Source: DASXMR01 sp036495525 (GTDB lineage: Bacteria > Actinomycetota > Actinomycetes > Streptosporangiales > Streptosporangiaceae). From it: 64,000 nucleotides of DNA. Shown piece after piece: positions 63,368 through 64,000 of the stretch. The stretch spans positions 1-64,000 of the forward strand of contig DASXMR010000141.1 in the NCBI GenBank assembly GCA_036495525.1, read 5' to 3'. Numbering within the stretch: position 1 is the stretch's first letter; the number at the start of each line of letters is the position of its first letter. Both the position numbers and the translations under genes were made by a program. Below the pieces are notes generated by a model that worked only from the letters and a program-made list of their open reading frames with translations, was not told the DNA's origin and did no database searches.

Positions 63368-63949
63368 CTAGTTCCTCTTGTAGTCCTGGTCCGTTGCGCC
63401 GTGCTGGCGGGCTGGCGTCGCTGCGTCCGGCTCTGCCTGGCCGCCGGCCGGCGTGGCCACCCTGGCCCTGGCGGCGGCTGCCTGGCCCGGTGCGGTCTCA
63501 CTGCCGGCCTGTCCGGTCCGCTGGCCGCCGGGAGCGCCAGCGGTATCCCGCACCGGCACCAGCGCGCTCCCGCCGCTGCGGCTGCGCAGCAGGCCCGCCA
63601 GCCGGGCCGCGACCGCCCTGGTCGACTCCAGCTCGGTCCGCAGCTGGCTGAGCTGCGCCTGCAGCTCGGCGATCAGTGCGTGGCTGGCCTGCTCGGCCAG
63701 CTCGAGCTCGAGGATCCGCTTGATCCCGGACAGGTTGACGCCCTCTTCCTGCGACAGCCGCTGCACCTCGCGCAGGATCAGGATGTCGCGCAGCGAGTAA
63801 CGCCGGCCACGCCCGGCTGCCCGGCCAGGCGACACCAGGCCGAGCCGGTCATAGGTGCGCAGTGTCTGCGGATGCAGGCCGGACAGCTGCGCCGCGACTG
63901 AGATCACGTACACAGGCGTGTCGTCAGTCAGCTCGAATTGGCTGCTCAT
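63368..63949 (-). CDS. hspR: Heat-shock repressor HspR
   Basis: This 193-residue MerR-family repressor of the dnaK operon and clpB has an N-terminal winged helix (YVISVAAQLSGLHPQTLRTYDRLGL, split; RGRRYSLRDILILREVQRLS). A Leu-rich coiled coil (AELQAQLSQLRTELES) follows, then a 70-residue Ala/Gly tail longer than in Streptomyces HspR. It normally binds HAIR inverted repeats with DnaK as co-repressor; no HAIR site is in the window, as the operon promoter lies beyond the right edge. clpB follows directly. Confidence 0.95.
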   Translation of the reverse strand: MSSQFELTDDTPVYVISVAAQLSGLHPQTLRTYDRLGLVSPGRAAGRGRRYSLRDILILREVQRLSQEEGVNLSGIKRILELELAEQASHALIAELQAQLSQLRTELESTRAVAARLAGLLRSRSGGSALVPVRDTAGAPGGQRTGQAGSETAPGQAAAARARVATPAGGQAEPDAATPARQHGATDQDYKRN

Positions 63950-63971
63950 GGCGAACCTCGCGACCGCCCGC

Positions 63972-64000
63972 TCACTGCGCCCTCCCCTTGCGCAGCAGTC
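63972..64000 (-). CDS. 3' end of an upstream gene, probably dnaJ (partial)
   Basis: On the minus strand the last bases encode ...LLRKGRAQ followed by TGA (63974-63972), 22 bases before the hspR ATG. In actinomycetes the gene directly upstream of hspR is dnaJ, and a basic tail like this is plausible, but eight residues are too few to identify it. Confidence 0.35.

Overview
This is a chromosomal window from a high-GC Actinomycetota. Gene content (Lsr2, HspR/ClpB/ClpC, FtsH-FolE-FolPBK, PanC-NadBC-CoaX-LysS, DisA-RadA, DUF3180, DUF3151, DUF2516, DUF2342) and gene order resemble Streptomyces, Streptosporangiales and related filamentous actinomycetes. The codon bias is extreme GC3, start codons are often GTG, and several genes look leaderless. 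I cannot name the genus from sequence alone. There are no IS elements, phage genes, CRISPR arrays or recognisable tRNA/rRNA genes; this is mostly conserved core chromosome.

Layout. 1-5.4 kb: DUF4177, RidA, NUDIX hydrolase and metallo-beta-lactamase genes, then crp and ppa on the minus strand, then a PBP4-type DD-peptidase. 5.4-16 kb: metalloprotease-tilS-hpt, ftsH-folE, an MprF-like membrane transferase, and the folate operon folP-folB-folK-DUF3180 coupled by 4-base overlaps. 16-22.9 kb: DUF2520-panC-nadB-nadC-coaX (CoA and NAD precursors) and lysS, closed by a strong terminator. 22.9-30.5 kb: an NlpC/P60 hydrolase on the minus strand with a c-di-AMP (ydaO-type) riboswitch leader, ArgA-like acetyltransferase, a small membrane protein, lsr2, clpC and mutY. 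30.6-33.3 kb: disA-radA. 33.4-40.5 kb: TIM-barrel isomerase, dtd, a BKACE-asparaginase pair, an XRE regulator with DUF2516, alaX, and an M56-BlaI pair. 40.7-46.5 kb: the most accessory-looking stretch, with an NrtR-like regulator, an aromatic/HisC-type aminotransferase, an ATP-grasp ligase, an FMN-dependent monooxygenase, and a convergent multi-domain regulator of unknown role. 47.2-57.2 kb: minus-strand housekeeping genes fba-DUF3151-purA-purD-ltrA-purB-purC-murA, with pyrE upstream. 57.4-64 kb: an NYN-domain putative RNase with a very long Q/H/G-rich low-complexity region, a TPR-like protein, and hspR-clpB with the likely 3' end of dnaJ at the window edge.

How the genes connect. Folate, NAD, CoA, purine and pyrimidine precursor genes dominate. 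Protein quality control is represented by FtsH, ClpC, ClpB and HspR. Cell-wall genes include the DD-peptidase, MurA and the NlpC/P60 hydrolase. DisA makes c-di-AMP, and the riboswitch before the NlpC/P60 gene is the class that senses it, so both ends of one signalling circuit lie within 8 kb. The best candidates for under-described biology are the NYN protein with its pentapeptide repeat domain, the three-part regulator at 44.8-46.5 kb with the enzyme set beside it, and an asparaginase gene that lacks any standard start codon.
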